From contig NZ_BFAZ01000009.1 of NCBI RefSeq assembly GCF_003114815.1, positions 1,488,001-1,552,000 of the forward strand: DNA of 64,000 nucleotides, in the 5' to 3' direction. Below, one piece after another: positions 1-10,344 of this stretch (positions within the stretch are counted from its first letter, which is position 1; each line of letters begins with the position of its first letter). The DNA comes from Leptospira ellinghausenii. Lineage in GTDB: Bacteria; Spirochaetota; Leptospiria; Leptospirales; Leptospiraceae. Below the pieces are notes generated by a model. The model saw only the letters and a list, made by a program, of their open reading frames with translations. It was not told where the DNA came from and ran no database searches. The translations under genes and the position numbers were made by a program.

Positions 1-16
1 AAGATCAGTTCTCAAG

Positions 17-1975
17 ATGTCGCAAAATCCTCTATGGACTCCCGTTTCTCATTCGAACAATCTCAACAAGTTCCAAAATCTTATCGAAACAAAATTGGGG
101 AAATCCTTTCCTGATTATGTTTCCTTCCATCAATTTTCTATCGATGAATCGCAGATTTTTTGGAAAGTATGGTTACAAGAATCAGGACTGATTCTAAAAA
201 CACCGGCAATCCAAACTTTTGTGAAGGGGAAACAGTTTTCTGAAACAAAATGGTTTCCTGGTGCTACTTTCAATTTTGCTGAAAATTTACTGGAGAGAGG
301 GAATCCAAAACAAGAAGCGATCGTTTTTTACGGTGAAGATGGAGGTGTACAAAGGTTAACGTTTCAAGAATTAAAATTAGAGGTCATTAAATTACGAAAA
401 CACTTACTTTCGTTAGGAATTCAAAAAGGAGACCGGGTTGTAGGAATTGTGCCTAATGCTCCCATTTCTACCATTGGCATGTTGGCAACAGCATCGTTAG
501 GTGCTATTTGGTCTAGTGCTTCGCCTGATTTCGGAGTCAAAGGGATATTGGATCGATTTGAACAAATTTACCCAAAGGTAGTGATTTCTGTGGAATCCTA
601 TTCGTTTAAGGGAAAAGAAATTTCGATCATTGAAAAATTGGAAGAGATCACCCAAACTTTATCTTCCGCAAAAAATTCCGAATTCAAAGAAACAATTTTA
701 TATGAATTTATGAATCCTATCAAAGATTTTGGTAAGATTAAGAATCCGATTCGTTACCAAGATTTATCACAAGCATTGGATGAATCAATTGATTACGTTC
801 CTATCAGTTTTTCTGATCCAGTTTACATCATGTTTTCATCAGGAACAACTGGTCTTCCAAAATGCATTGTCCAAGGAGGGGGAGTATTACTCAATCATAC
901 CAAAGAACTGGCGTTACATTGTAATGTATCAGAAGCGGATCGGTTTTTTTATTATACAACCTGTGGTTGGATGATGTGGAATTGGTCTCAATCTGTATTG
1001 GCATTGGGTGCAACCTTGTACCAGTTTGATGGGAATCCATTTTATCCCAATTGGGAAACCCTTTGGAGTATGGCAGAAAAAGAATCCATTCAAATTTTTG
1101 GAACCAGTGCCAAGTACTTATCTGTATTAGAAGAAGAAGGAATTTCAGTAAAATCGAAATACTCACTACCAGATTTAAAGGTGATTCTTTCGACAGGTTC
1201 CCCCTTACCTGTTTCTGGATTTCAGTATGTATATGAAAATATCAAAACAGATGTTCAATTATCTTCCATCTCAGGTGGAACAGATTTAAATGGATGTTTT
1301 GCTTTGGGAAACCCAAGTTTACCTGTGTATGCTGGTCAAATTCAATGTAAAGGTTTGGGAATGGATGTCCAAGTATTTGACAGTATGGGAAGATCTGTCA
1401 CTGGAGAAAAGGGCGAATTGGTTTGCCTAACTCCATTCCCTTCTATGCCTTTATACTTTTGGAATGATGAATCTGGTGCTAAATACAAAGCAGCCTATTT
1501 TGAAACCTATGATAATATATGGTGTCATGGTGACTTTGCTTCCATCACTCCAGAGAATGGTGTTATCATCTATGGAAGATCAGATGCTACACTGAATCCT
1601 GGAGGAGTTCGTATCGGAACTGCTGACATCTATTCCGTTGTTTCTAAAATACAAGAAATTAAGGATTCGGTGATCATTGGCCAAGACTACAAAGATGATG
1701 TGAGAGTTGTCTTGTTTGTTGTTCTCGCAGATGGAATTGAATTGGATGATCGTTTAGTTAAAAAAATCAAAGAACAAATCAAAAATGAAACTTCGCCTAG
1801 GCACGTTCCTTCTATCATCTTAACAGTACCAGAAATTCCTTATACGATCAATGGCAAAAAGGTAGAAATTGCTGTGAAACAAACTGTTGCTGGTATCGAA
1901 GTAAAAAATAAAAATGCTTTGGCAAATCCGAATGCACTTGATTTTTTCAAAGATAGAAATGAGCTAATGCAATGA
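17..1975 (+). CDS. Acetoacetyl-CoA synthetase (acetoacetate-CoA ligase)
   Basis: ATP-dependent ligase of the ANL superfamily, predicted to activate acetoacetate to acetoacetyl-CoA in the cytoplasm. The P-loop-like SSGTTGLPK motif lies near residues 273-281. The family-typical stretch GGTDLNGCF is near residue 420, the YGRSD hinge near 518, and the catalytic-lysine segment TINGKK near 613. At 652 aa it has the full length of acetoacetyl-CoA ligases, and it carries the acetyl-CoA synthetase-type N-terminal cap seen in both AACS and Acs. The GGTDLNGCF region favours acetoacetate over acetate. The stop overlaps the start of the next gene by 4 nt (ATGA), so the two are probably cotranscribed. The upstream promoter lies outside the window. 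Confidence 0.9.
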   Translation: MSQNPLWTPVSHSNNLNKFQNLIETKLGKSFPDYVSFHQFSIDESQIFWKVWLQESGLILKTPAIQTFVKGKQFSETKWFPGATFNFAENLLERGNPKQEAIVFYGEDGGVQRLTFQELKLEVIKLRKHLLSLGIQKGDRVVGIVPNAPISTIGMLATASLGAIWSSASPDFGVKGILDRFEQIYPKVVISVESYSFKGKEISIIEKLEEITQTLSSAKNSEFKETILYEFMNPIKDFGKIKNPIRYQDLSQALDESIDYVPISFSDPVYIMFSSGTTGLPKCIVQGGGVLLNHTKELALHCNVSEADRFFYYTTCGWMMWNWSQSVLALGATLYQFDGNPFYPNWETLWSMAEKESIQIFGTSAKYLSVLEEEGISVKSKYSLPDLKVILSTGSPLPVSGFQYVYENIKTDVQLSSISGGTDLNGCFALGNPSLPVYAGQIQCKGLGMDVQVFDSMGRSVTGEKGELVCLTPFPSMPLYFWNDESGAKYKAAYFETYDNIWCHGDFASITPENGVIIYGRSDATLNPGGVRIGTADIYSVVSKIQEIKDSVIIGQDYKDDVRVVLFVVLADGIELDDRLVKKIKEQIKNETSPRHVPSIILTVPEIPYTINGKKVEIAVKQTVAGIEVKNKNALANPNALDFFKDRNELMQ

Positions 1976-2733
1976 ATGGTTCTAAAATCCGTCTTTCACT
2001 CATTTTTGGAATTGTCCTTTTTACATTCCCAATTAGTGCGCAAGTTGAAAAATGGAAAACCTGCCTAAGGACACATTGTATCTCCTTCCATTTACCATCG
2101 AATTGGTATTTAACCAACCGAAAGTCAAATGGGAGTTCAACTAAGTTTGATCATTTTCGAACCAGTCCATTAAAGGAAGAGTCGGGCAGAGAAATCATTC
2201 CAGCGATTGTGATCCTTTTTAAAGAATCAGAAAAACAACAATATCTCGATCCAATTCTTTTTCATTTAGAATCCAAACGATATATTCTTGTTTCAAATGT
2301 AAAAGAATATTATAATTTACAAAAATTAACGGAAATTAAAAACAAAGAAGTTTATCAATTTCTTGGAATGGTTGGAAGTTTTAAAGACAAAGAAGATACA
2401 ATCGTCCAACATTATATCACCTCCACTTCAGGAGAATTTGGATTTGTAATCATAGTAACTTGTTTTGAATCAGTTTACCCTCGGATCGAAAAAGATATCA
2501 AAATATTCCTAAATTCATTGGCTTACGAAAAAAGAGTTTCACCGTGGAACTTTGTTACTGTAAGTGAACAATTGATGAAAGCAAAACAAATGGAGGCAAA
2601 TGCAGATACTCGTCTTAAGACTAAAAAAATTGAGGAAATATCTATTGCATTGGGCGAGTTAGATGATGCTTGTGAGTTGGGATCCATGTCTGCTTGTGAA
2701 TTATTTTCAAATTTAATGAATGTTGGACGTTGA
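1972..2733 (+). CDS. Hypothetical exported protein
   Basis: 253 aa with an N-terminal signal peptide (hydrophobic residues about 7-20, possible cleavage after ISA at about 23). No family recognised. The central part (about 25-185) looks like a mixed alpha/beta fold. The C-terminal 30 residues contain a small Cys-containing helical segment (ACELGSMSACELF) that looks like half of a Sel1-type repeat. Start and stop overlap by ATGA with the acetoacetyl-CoA synthetase gene, which argues for translational coupling, but that gives no functional clue. Probably periplasmic. Confidence 0.75.
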   Translation: MNGSKIRLSLIFGIVLFTFPISAQVEKWKTCLRTHCISFHLPSNWYLTNRKSNGSSTKFDHFRTSPLKEESGREIIPAIVILFKESEKQQYLDPILFHLESKRYILVSNVKEYYNLQKLTEIKNKEVYQFLGMVGSFKDKEDTIVQHYITSTSGEFGFVIIVTCFESVYPRIEKDIKIFLNSLAYEKRVSPWNFVTVSEQLMKAKQMEANADTRLKTKKIEEISIALGELDDACELGSMSACELFSNLMNVGR

Positions 2734-2754
2734 AGATTCGTTTCAATTGAAAGG

Positions 2755-3156
2755 TTAACGGTTATTCTTTTGCATTTTTAGAATGTACTCAGCTAAGGCA
2801 TCAATTTCATTTTTTCGCATATGTGAATATGCTTTCATATAAGTTCCAGGTATTCCATTTTTGATGCTGTTTGCAATGGATTCTTTGGAGGAACCATTCA
2901 AATAGGTTGTACGATCTTGGAAATTAGGAATTCGGGTTTCTCTTAGTAGATGTGTCCGTGTACCTCTTCCATTTCCTTCGGGTCCATGGCAAGAGATACA
3001 TCCATTTTGAATGTACATTGCCTCGGGTAAAGGGACGGTGGTTGCTTTCGGTGGAGGTGGTTCTTTGGTTATCGAATCATTTTCTGAATTACAACCAAAA
3101 AGAATCATACAAAAAATGAGTCTGATACAAACATACCGGTATTGATATCGTCCCAT
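2755..3156 (-). CDS. Cytochrome c family lipoprotein
   Basis: About 133 aa, with a single class I c-type haem. The haem-binding motif CISCH is near residue 70, and Met residues in the C-terminal third (TYMKAYSHM) can supply the distal ligand. The N-terminal hydrophobic stretch ends in ILFGC, a lipobox, so the protein is probably a lipoprotein facing the periplasm or outer membrane. I chose the ATG at 3156, which lies 2 nt after the stop of the upstream gene; an upstream TTG at 3168 would overlap that gene by 10 nt. It is translationally linked to the giant lipoprotein gene upstream. Its redox partner is unknown. Confidence 0.85.
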   Translation of the reverse strand: MGRYQYRYVCIRLIFCMILFGCNSENDSITKEPPPPKATTVPLPEAMYIQNGCISCHGPEGNGRGTRTHLLRETRIPNFQDRTTYLNGSSKESIANSIKNGIPGTYMKAYSHMRKNEIDALAEYILKMQKNNR

Positions 3157-3158
3157 CT

Positions 3159-6100
3159 TCAATCGCAATACACCGAAGCAGCAGACAAATCAATATTATA
3201 TTTTTGAGATAAGTAACAGAAAACAATGGTACGACCTGGATTGGATAAACTCACATTGTAATAGAGAACTTCGCTAATATTTCCAGAGAAAAAATTACCA
3301 GGACTAGAGTTAGAACCTAAATAAAGATTATTTTGTGAATATGTTTTACTTGGATCTGTTGGGATACCAATCGCATATCCACTTGAATACATACCAAAGG
3401 ATACTCCATTTAATTGTTCTGCTGCAATTAGATAGGGAAAGTTTGTATAGGGAAATTGGATGTTACTAGAGCCAACAATTCCATCCGATGGTTTTGCCAT
3501 TCGAATATTGTCTCCATCAAAATAGTATGAGACACCAGGTGTTGCTGATTCAAAAAATGTATCATTGGCGTTGGCTGTTCTTGATAAGGCGATGAAAAAA
3601 GTGGAACTATTGGATGGAATGTTTGCCGCACTACCGCGGAACAAATACTCAGAATTGCCAGCGTTAAAATTTACAGTAGGTTTATTATTGAAACCTGTAT
3701 TATTATAGGTTGGAGATGCACCTCCTGTGAAAAAAGAAGCCGCGTTTCCACTTCTGTCATGCCAAGTGGTGATAGGTGAAAAATTGGATTGATTTGAAAA
3801 ACTATCGGCACTTAGGTGAAGTTTTAAACTGCTAGTTGCCGGATTTGCATTCCAAGTAATCACTTGTTTTGGATCATATCCTGATAATGCTTGGATTTCC
3901 ATGATCGTTAAAGCACGGTTATATACCAGAACTTCATCCAATTGACCATTAAATCCATTGATTAAATCAGATCGAATTCCAATCGTAAAAACATTGGGAT
4001 TTGTATCCCAAGTATTTTTGGTTTGGCTGATGAGTTTGGCTCCATTATGGTAAATAGAGGCAACATAACTTCCAGCTGGACCTTCAAACACACCACAAAG
4101 GTGATGCCAGACATTTTCATGGTTATAATAAAATTCTTCTACATCGTTTAGATAACCTGAAAAAAAGTATTTTGAACTAGTATTACCAGCACCTAACGCA
4201 ATCATGCGATCAGTGGAATTGGGCCCAATGCTAACCATTGTCCCGGAATTGAGTGCCGCTGATTTGTATTGCACACAAATCGTTCTTGGTTGGGAATTTT
4301 TTGGTAATGATGAGGTTGTAGTGGTTACATTTAGGTAAGTACTTCCGTTTGTATTCAAAGCGGAAATTCCATTTCCATATTTGTCGGAAACAAGAGTTGC
4401 TCCTATACTTGTGGTTGGATTTCCGAACCCACTTACATCATCAAAATTTTTATTAAAATCGTAACGAGCAACTAAACCATTGGGGATTTGTGCTGAGAGT
4501 GTTCGGACTTCCTTTTGAGAGAGTGCTTTTGCATAAATTTTAATCTCATCTACTTTTCCCCCAAACATATGGCCTGGAAACGAAGCCATTCGACCAACAT
4601 ATAATCCTGTTCCTGTTGTTGTATTGATAGACGAACCAATGTTCACTGGTCCACTAATTTCCACTCCATCAACATATAACCAACCATTGTTACCGTCAAA
4701 TGTACCACAAATATGAGTCCAACGATTTAATGGCAGTGTATAGGATGGATACAATTCTCCCCCGCCGAGACCACCAAACCGAAGTTTTAAGTCACCAGTA
4801 GGTGATGCTCTGTATACATTTAGAATGAATTCAGTGGAGGGACCTGCACCTCCATATGTGATGAGAGGGGCATTGTCTCCCATATTCGGATAGGTTTCTA
4901 GGTTTACCCATACACAGATACTCCTTGGTTGTGTTCCATGTGGTAAACCCTGTTCCGAGCCGAGTAAGTATCCACCAGAAGATGCAGAAATCCTGACTGC
5001 GGAATTATTTGTTTTGTTGATTCCAGTTGAATAGTTTGTCAAGGGACCAAAAAAAGACAAACTTCCGCCAAGAGGTCCCTTGGAAGTAGAGTCTCCTGCA
5101 AATTGGTATTGAGCTGCCAATTGGATTGGTCGAGAAGCATAGGAATTTCCAACCAAGGTATTGTCTGCATTTTTTGCTAAGTCACTTACCTCTGCTTCAT
5201 TGAGTTCCCTGTTGTAGAAACGCAAATCGGCAAGTCTCCCTGGGAAGAAAAAGGAACCAGCTGAGGAAACACCAATTGTCAAATTTCCTGAAACGGGATT
5301 TGTACTTAAGGTTTTTTCAAACACTAAGTTTCCGTTAAAATATACTTTGTATAAATCGTTACTATCAATAGTTAATGCAACATGGGTCCATAAGTTAGGT
5401 ATAACTGTTACATTTGTAGAATCAGGGAGCATACCACCGCGGTAGATTGCTAATTGGTCTTTTGCATCTATAAACAATCCATGGCCATTGGTTGTAAAAT
5501 CACCATTATAAAAAATTACTTTTCCGATTCCAGAGTTTGTTCCATCCCATAAAATCCATCCAGCCATTGTGACTTTATTTACCGACGAACTTGGAGAAGG
5601 TGCTGTTCCTGCATTCCCTATGGAAGTGCTCGCTGAACCATTTAATTCATTAAATCTACCATTTCCAAACGTAGGGCTTCCGATTGAAGTAATTGTTTGG
5701 TTATTGACAAAATTGTAATTTGAACCGTTTAAAGGATAATAAGATTGTAAACTTTCTGACTTTAAGGTTCGAAGCGCATTTACAGTTCCAAAAACAATCA
5801 CATCACCAAGGTTGGAAATGTATTTTGGTGATTGTATGGATGCTGATACACCAACTCCATTTAAAAGTCCAGTGTTTCCGGAACCAGCAATTGTGATCAC
5901 TTCTCCAGTGCCACTATGTACCCTTCGGATCAAATGATTCCCATAATCTGCCACATACAAAAAGATGCCATCGGAAGTAATCCCGTGTGGTAAATTGAAG
6001 GAAGCATCAGTTCCAACGGCATCAATGTATCCATTGGTTGAATTTCCACATAGAATCGTTGTAACACCAGTAACTTTGTGGGTTTTTGTGATGTTGTAAG

Positions 6101-9077
6101 TTCCTAAATTGGTAGCGTATAAGTAATCACCGATGATGGTGAGTCCCTCAGGAAAACTGATATCCCCACCCGTGACGAGGGTTGATACCTCACGCGTACT
6201 TAACTTGATGACACGTATTGCTGAATTATTTCGATCGGCGATGTACAGTTTATTATCATCAATCACAATGCCAGCAGGAGATGCAAATCTGGCGGCAAGT
6301 GGATCTGTTGAATCAAGATTTGCATTTGCCGGTGAAACCACAGTATCATCACCTGCAAAAGTCTCCGCATAACCAGAGCTAATTAAAACACGTTTGATAC
6401 GATTACCCAAGGTTTCTGTCACATACAAATATGTTCCATCTGTTGTGATTCCTTTTGGTAAATTGAATGTTCCAGTTATGCCTGATCCAGGAGTATTTCC
6501 TGCGGTACCACTTCCCACTAGTGAGGAAACGGTATTGGTCATTGGATTGTATACACGAATTTTATGATTACCAGAATCTACGATAAAACCTTTTGTTCCA
6601 TCATAAGTAATGCCACTGATGTCATTAAAACTGGATGCTGGAGCAGGGCCATCACTTGATCCACTGCCTGCTACACCCGCTGCCGTTGTAACATCTCCTT
6701 TATAATAATGGATTTGGACAGGTGCTTGTTTTTTTAAGCCAATTGCATTTCCATATCGGTAACCTGCTACACAATTCACTGTAACATTTGTGATGTTGGC
6801 ACCTAACATAGTTCCTTGGATGTTTGATTGAACGGCACAAACAAATCCTGGTGGTTCTTGGGTGATTTGGATTTCATAACCGGTTCCACTGGCTATGGGT
6901 GTCGCAAAGGAAATGGGAGTGGAAGTTGCACCTGCAGGAACATTGATAGTATCAACACCATTGGTAACAGTTAGGCCTGAGGGTAAAGTTACAGAACTAG
7001 TAACGTTTCCACTCATGTTGTATTGATTTACAGAACATGAAATTGCGATGTTAGTAATCGCTGTATTGGAAACTGTACCATTTGCATTTGTGATATTACA
7101 AGTTTGCCAAGGATTTTGTGGACCTGATAAGACAGAGACCGTAAAATTTGTACCTGTAGGTAATGCCGTGTTGAATGTAAACGTTCCATTACTTGCAATG
7201 ATTAAATCATCACCACCATTATTCTGTAAAACAAAAGTATTAGTTCCAAAGGGTGTCGTGAGAGTACTAATTGTTCCACCAACTGTATAAACATTTGGTT
7301 GGTAATTGGTACTCAAAACATCACTCTGAGCATAAGTCACTTTACACATTCTTGCTTTTACATTTTGAGAAACACCAGGTGTTGGAAAAATATAATTCCC
7401 AAGGACACCCGTATTACATGTGTTGAGTGAAGGGCCACAATCTGGATCCGTAGGGACAGCCACCGCTGAAGTATGGCAAACCCATGTGGAACCTGTAGTT
7501 GTACTTGAAAAACTTACATTTTGGCCAGAGTCCAGAAAGGATCCAGTCGCCAAACTTGGAGTTGGTGTCGCGACTTTGAGTGTATAGGAAGCAGTGACAA
7601 CTTGTGATTCCACCCAACCCACCTTACAATGGATCGCTTTGATCACTGCTTGGTTGTTATCGGATATCATGACTGTGGATGTTGTTATTGTTCCTGTGGC
7701 ACAGGTTGGATCCGCTTGGGCTCCATTGCCAATTGTGTAACGATACTCCGATCCTGGGATCAAACTGGAAATGGTAACAGTCCCATCATCGTTAAATAGA
7801 GAACCACTAAGAGGAGAAAAACTGGGAAGTGTCAAACTACAATTGATTACAACGTTGGACATATTCGACACAATCCCTGAATGAGTTGCTCCTGCGGTAA
7901 TCGTACAAGTTTGGTTAGGTGGATTTGTAAAAACGACAATCTGATAATCCACACCACCTGGAATGGTACTTGGGAATGTGAAATTTGTGACACCTGGGTT
8001 AATGCTGATCGATTGGGTAGGAAAAGCAGGAGATCCTCCCGTTTGCACCAAATCTAAAGTCACTGGTCCACCTAATACACTTGTTGTTGTACCCCCAGGA
8101 CTTGAAACTGAACCACTGACTAAAAATGCATTGCTACAATTGACAGCAAAGTTTGTAGGTCCGTTTCCTACTGTTACTGTACTAGACGATAATGTACAAA
8201 CTCCAGAAGTGATGACTCCTCCTGGGTTATCAACGGTTACAGTAAAATTTCCACCACTTAAATAGGTTCCTGGGAAGGCGAAAGTCCCATCGGCAGTGAC
8301 ATTAATTGTATTGGAACCATCTAATGTCAGTTTTAGTTCATTTCCTACTGTGAGTGTACCTAAAATTCCAATGACTTGGGCACTGACAGCATAAGAATTG
8401 GTTGTACAATTGATGCTTGCGGATATGGGTGACGCAACCATCGTACCATTTGTGACAACAGGTGTTGTTATGGAACAAGTTTGGCTAGGGTTAGTCGGTT
8501 GGCTTATGATACTAAAATTATAAGTCTCACCCACAGGAAGTGGTGGAAATGAAAAACTTCCACTATTGACATTGATGACATCAGTCCCAACACCAGTTAC
8601 ATTTTGTAATTGTAATCCATTCCCAGAAAGTCCAGTTGCCGTTCCACTGATGAGATACAATGCACTCCCACAAACTACCTGTATCCCTTCAATGTTTCCA
8701 TTGAGTACTGTTCCTTGGCCTGAAGAGACGATACAATTTTGAATGGGGGAACTTGGAGGTGTTTTGACTGTTACTTTATAATTGGCACCAGAATTTATTT
8801 TTTTAGTGAAGGTATACGTGCCATTTGTACTGATATCCATCACCTCACCGTTGTTTTCGATTTGTAATCCAGTTCCGAGTAAACCAGAGACTTGAAAACT
8901 AACAGAATAAGATAGGGTATTTGCTTGGAGAAACCGTAATGTTGTAAACGTTTCGAGTAAGGAACGATTGATTGTAGGAAACGAACATCCAAAGGTAGGA
9001 AGCAAAAATAAGGATATGATGAATTTCTGAAGGAATCTTTTTCCAATGATCCAATCATTCCGATCTAACAATTTCAT
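3159..9077 (-). CDS. Giant surface lipoprotein with beta-sandwich repeats, NHL propeller and LamG-like domains
   Basis: 1972 aa. The signal sequence ends in LPTFGC (lipid Cys at residue 31). Order of modules by residue: four repeats of 80-95 aa (about 54-413), each with a Tyr/Phe start, a DGTF-type turn and a paired-Cys signature (QTC...INC); a chitobiase-C-terminal-like region (about 415-600); two more repeats of the first kind (600-775); an NHL-type propeller (about 790-1100) with recurrent ITSDG, LYVADYGNHLIRRV-like blades; then four concanavalin/LamG-like jelly rolls (about 1110-1300, 1320-1525, 1530-1730, 1750-1972). The protein is probably surface-exposed and binds glycans or matrix (inference from domains). 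It heads a two-gene unit with the cytochrome c lipoprotein. An 18-bp perfect palindrome lies about 130 bp upstream. Confidence 0.88.
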   Translation of the reverse strand: MKLLDRNDWIIGKRFLQKFIISLFLLPTFGCSFPTINRSLLETFTTLRFLQANTLSYSVSFQVSGLLGTGLQIENNGEVMDISTNGTYTFTKKINSGANYKVTVKTPPSSPIQNCIVSSGQGTVLNGNIEGIQVVCGSALYLISGTATGLSGNGLQLQNVTGVGTDVINVNSGSFSFPPLPVGETYNFSIISQPTNPSQTCSITTPVVTNGTMVASPISASINCTTNSYAVSAQVIGILGTLTVGNELKLTLDGSNTINVTADGTFAFPGTYLSGGNFTVTVDNPGGVITSGVCTLSSSTVTVGNGPTNFAVNCSNAFLVSGSVSSPGGTTTSVLGGPVTLDLVQTGGSPAFPTQSISINPGVTNFTFPSTIPGGVDYQIVVFTNPPNQTCTITAGATHSGIVSNMSNVVINCSLTLPSFSPLSGSLFNDDGTVTISSLIPGSEYRYTIGNGAQADPTCATGTITTSTVMISDNNQAVIKAIHCKVGWVESQVVTASYTLKVATPTPSLATGSFLDSGQNVSFSSTTTGSTWVCHTSAVAVPTDPDCGPSLNTCNTGVLGNYIFPTPGVSQNVKARMCKVTYAQSDVLSTNYQPNVYTVGGTISTLTTPFGTNTFVLQNNGGDDLIIASNGTFTFNTALPTGTNFTVSVLSGPQNPWQTCNITNANGTVSNTAITNIAISCSVNQYNMSGNVTSSVTLPSGLTVTNGVDTINVPAGATSTPISFATPIASGTGYEIQITQEPPGFVCAVQSNIQGTMLGANITNVTVNCVAGYRYGNAIGLKKQAPVQIHYYKGDVTTAAGVAGSGSSDGPAPASSFNDISGITYDGTKGFIVDSGNHKIRVYNPMTNTVSSLVGSGTAGNTPGSGITGTFNLPKGITTDGTYLYVTETLGNRIKRVLISSGYAETFAGDDTVVSPANANLDSTDPLAARFASPAGIVIDDNKLYIADRNNSAIRVIKLSTREVSTLVTGGDISFPEGLTIIGDYLYATNLGTYNITKTHKVTGVTTILCGNSTNGYIDAVGTDASFNLPHGITSDGIFLYVADYGNHLIRRVHSGTGEVITIAGSGNTGLLNGVGVSASIQSPKYISNLGDVIVFGTVNALRTLKSESLQSYYPLNGSNYNFVNNQTITSIGSPTFGNGRFNELNGSASTSIGNAGTAPSPSSSVNKVTMAGWILWDGTNSGIGKVIFYNGDFTTNGHGLFIDAKDQLAIYRGGMLPDSTNVTVIPNLWTHVALTIDSNDLYKVYFNGNLVFEKTLSTNPVSGNLTIGVSSAGSFFFPGRLADLRFYNRELNEAEVSDLAKNADNTLVGNSYASRPIQLAAQYQFAGDSTSKGPLGGSLSFFGPLTNYSTGINKTNNSAVRISASSGGYLLGSEQGLPHGTQPRSICVWVNLETYPNMGDNAPLITYGGAGPSTEFILNVYRASPTGDLKLRFGGLGGGELYPSYTLPLNRWTHICGTFDGNNGWLYVDGVEISGPVNIGSSINTTTGTGLYVGRMASFPGHMFGGKVDEIKIYAKALSQKEVRTLSAQIPNGLVARYDFNKNFDDVSGFGNPTTSIGATLVSDKYGNGISALNTNGSTYLNVTTTTSSLPKNSQPRTICVQYKSAALNSGTMVSIGPNSTDRMIALGAGNTSSKYFFSGYLNDVEEFYYNHENVWHHLCGVFEGPAGSYVASIYHNGAKLISQTKNTWDTNPNVFTIGIRSDLINGFNGQLDEVLVYNRALTIMEIQALSGYDPKQVITWNANPATSSLKLHLSADSFSNQSNFSPITTWHDRSGNAASFFTGGASPTYNNTGFNNKPTVNFNAGNSEYLFRGSAANIPSNSSTFFIALSRTANANDTFFESATPGVSYYFDGDNIRMAKPSDGIVGSSNIQFPYTNFPYLIAAEQLNGVSFGMYSSGYAIGIPTDPSKTYSQNNLYLGSNSSPGNFFSGNISEVLYYNVSLSNPGRTIVFCYLSQKYNIDLSAASVYCD

Positions 9078-9208
9078 TTCTAAAGAAGAGTAACAACTGA
9101 GAGGTGATTTCGTCTAGAGAAAATCTAAATTTTTAGAAAATAGACGCTGTTTCCAACAAAGAAAAACTGATTTGGATGATAGACCTATCGCATCCACATT
9201 AAGATTCA

Positions 9209-9226
9209 TTCTCATTCGAATGAGAA
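9209..9226. promoter_or_regulatory. Perfect 18-bp palindrome upstream of the giant lipoprotein gene
   Basis: TTCTCATTCGAATGAGAA reads the same on both strands. It sits about 130 bp upstream of the start codon at 9077, in the only intergenic space (9078-9311) near that gene. It is symmetrical and AT-rich, as expected of a dimeric repressor site. The half site AATGAGAA recalls iron-box halves, but the arrangement is not a standard Fur 19-mer, so no regulator is assigned. Confidence 0.45.
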
Positions 9227-9311
9227 CCAAGTTCAATGCGTACATACAAAGTTTGGAAATTTATTTTTAGTGAATGTTCTTGGTTTTTTCTCGCAATTCA
9301 CTTGATTTTGT

Positions 9312-10298
9312 TTAATCTATGTTTCCAAGTAGACCTTTTGATTTTAAAAATTCTGGATTGTAAATTTTGGACTGGTATTTGGTTCCTGTGTCACATAACA
9401 CGGTCACGATGGTGTGCCCTGGTCCCAATTGTTTCGCAATTTGGTAAGCAGCTGCCAAATTGATCCCCACACTACCTCCCATAAACAAACCATCCTCTCG
9501 GAGTACTTTTTGTAAGATATTGAGTGCTTCCTTGTCATGGATACGAACCGCGTCATCGGCTGGCATTCCTTCCATATTTTTTGTGATCCTTCCTTGGCCA
9601 ATTCCTTCTGTGATAGAAGCACCTTCAATGGTAATGGTCCCTGTTTTGACATATGAATACACGCCAGAACCATGTGGGTCACAAACGATACATTTGACGT
9701 TTGGATTTTTGGACTTAAGATACAAAGCGGTTCCAGCATACGTACCACCGGTTCCGATAGATGTGGTCCACACATCAATTTTACCCTGTGTTTGGTTCCA
9801 AATTTCAGGACCCGTGGTTTCAAAATGTGCGTTTCGATTGGCAAGGTTATCAAATTGGTTCGCCCAAAGTGAATTGGGTGTTTCCTTTGCAATTTGTTCT
9901 GAGACTCGTACATAATTTCCCGGATTGGAATAAGGAACTGCTGGAACCAAAATCAACTCAGCGCCTAACGTATGTAACATATCAATTTTTTCTTTCGATT
10001 GGGTTTCTGGGATGACAATGATGGTTTTATATCCTTTTGCATTACAGATATGAGTGAGTCCAATACCTGTATTCCCAGCTGTACCTTCCACAACCGTTCC
10101 CCCTTTTTTGAGAAGGCCTTTTTTTTCTGCATCTTCAATGATGTACAAAGCTGCTCGGTCTTTGACAGAACCACCTGGGTTTAGGAATTCCGCTTTGCCG
10201 AGAATTTCACATCCAGTTTCTTCACTTAATGAATGGATACGTATGAGGGTTGTATTTCCAATTGTGCCAATAAATCCATTTCTAATATCTGTTTTCAT
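9312..10298 (-). CDS. PLP-dependent cysteine synthase family enzyme
   Basis: 328 aa fold type II PLP enzyme, predicted to make cysteine from O-acetylserine and sulfide (or to act on a related beta-substituted serine). The Schiff-base lysine lies in LNPGGSVKDRA (near residue 47). The phosphate/substrate loop is EGTAGNTGIG near residue 75; most OASS and CBS enzymes have TSGNTG here, so the Ser-to-Ala change may mark a subfamily. The GTGGTYAGTALYLK glycine-rich loop near residue 185 and the C-terminal GDTGTKY-like segment are present. There is no CBS or haem domain. It diverges from the MFS gene with only 46 bp between start codons, so the promoters must be compact or overlapping. Confidence 0.88.
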   Translation of the reverse strand: MKTDIRNGFIGTIGNTTLIRIHSLSEETGCEILGKAEFLNPGGSVKDRAALYIIEDAEKKGLLKKGGTVVEGTAGNTGIGLTHICNAKGYKTIIVIPETQSKEKIDMLHTLGAELILVPAVPYSNPGNYVRVSEQIAKETPNSLWANQFDNLANRNAHFETTGPEIWNQTQGKIDVWTTSIGTGGTYAGTALYLKSKNPNVKCIVCDPHGSGVYSYVKTGTITIEGASITEGIGQGRITKNMEGMPADDAVRIHDKEALNILQKVLREDGLFMGGSVGINLAAAYQIAKQLGPGHTIVTVLCDTGTKYQSKIYNPEFLKSKGLLGNID

Positions 10299-10344
10299 GA
10301 GAATACACTTGACTCCTTATCATTAGACATCAATTTCCAAGTTT

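Noticed and set aside
4000..9000. Several open frames on the plus strand opposite the giant lipoprotein
   Set aside because: They are low-complexity mirror images of the Ser/Thr/Gly-rich repeats and have no starts of their own.
9209..9226. Naming the palindrome a Fur box
   Set aside because: The half sites are similar, but their order and spacing do not match the usual 19-bp consensus.
9236..9463. 75-codon plus-strand frame beside the 18-bp palindrome
   Set aside because: Mostly antisense to the cysteine synthase gene, with a hydrophobic but unconvincing content.
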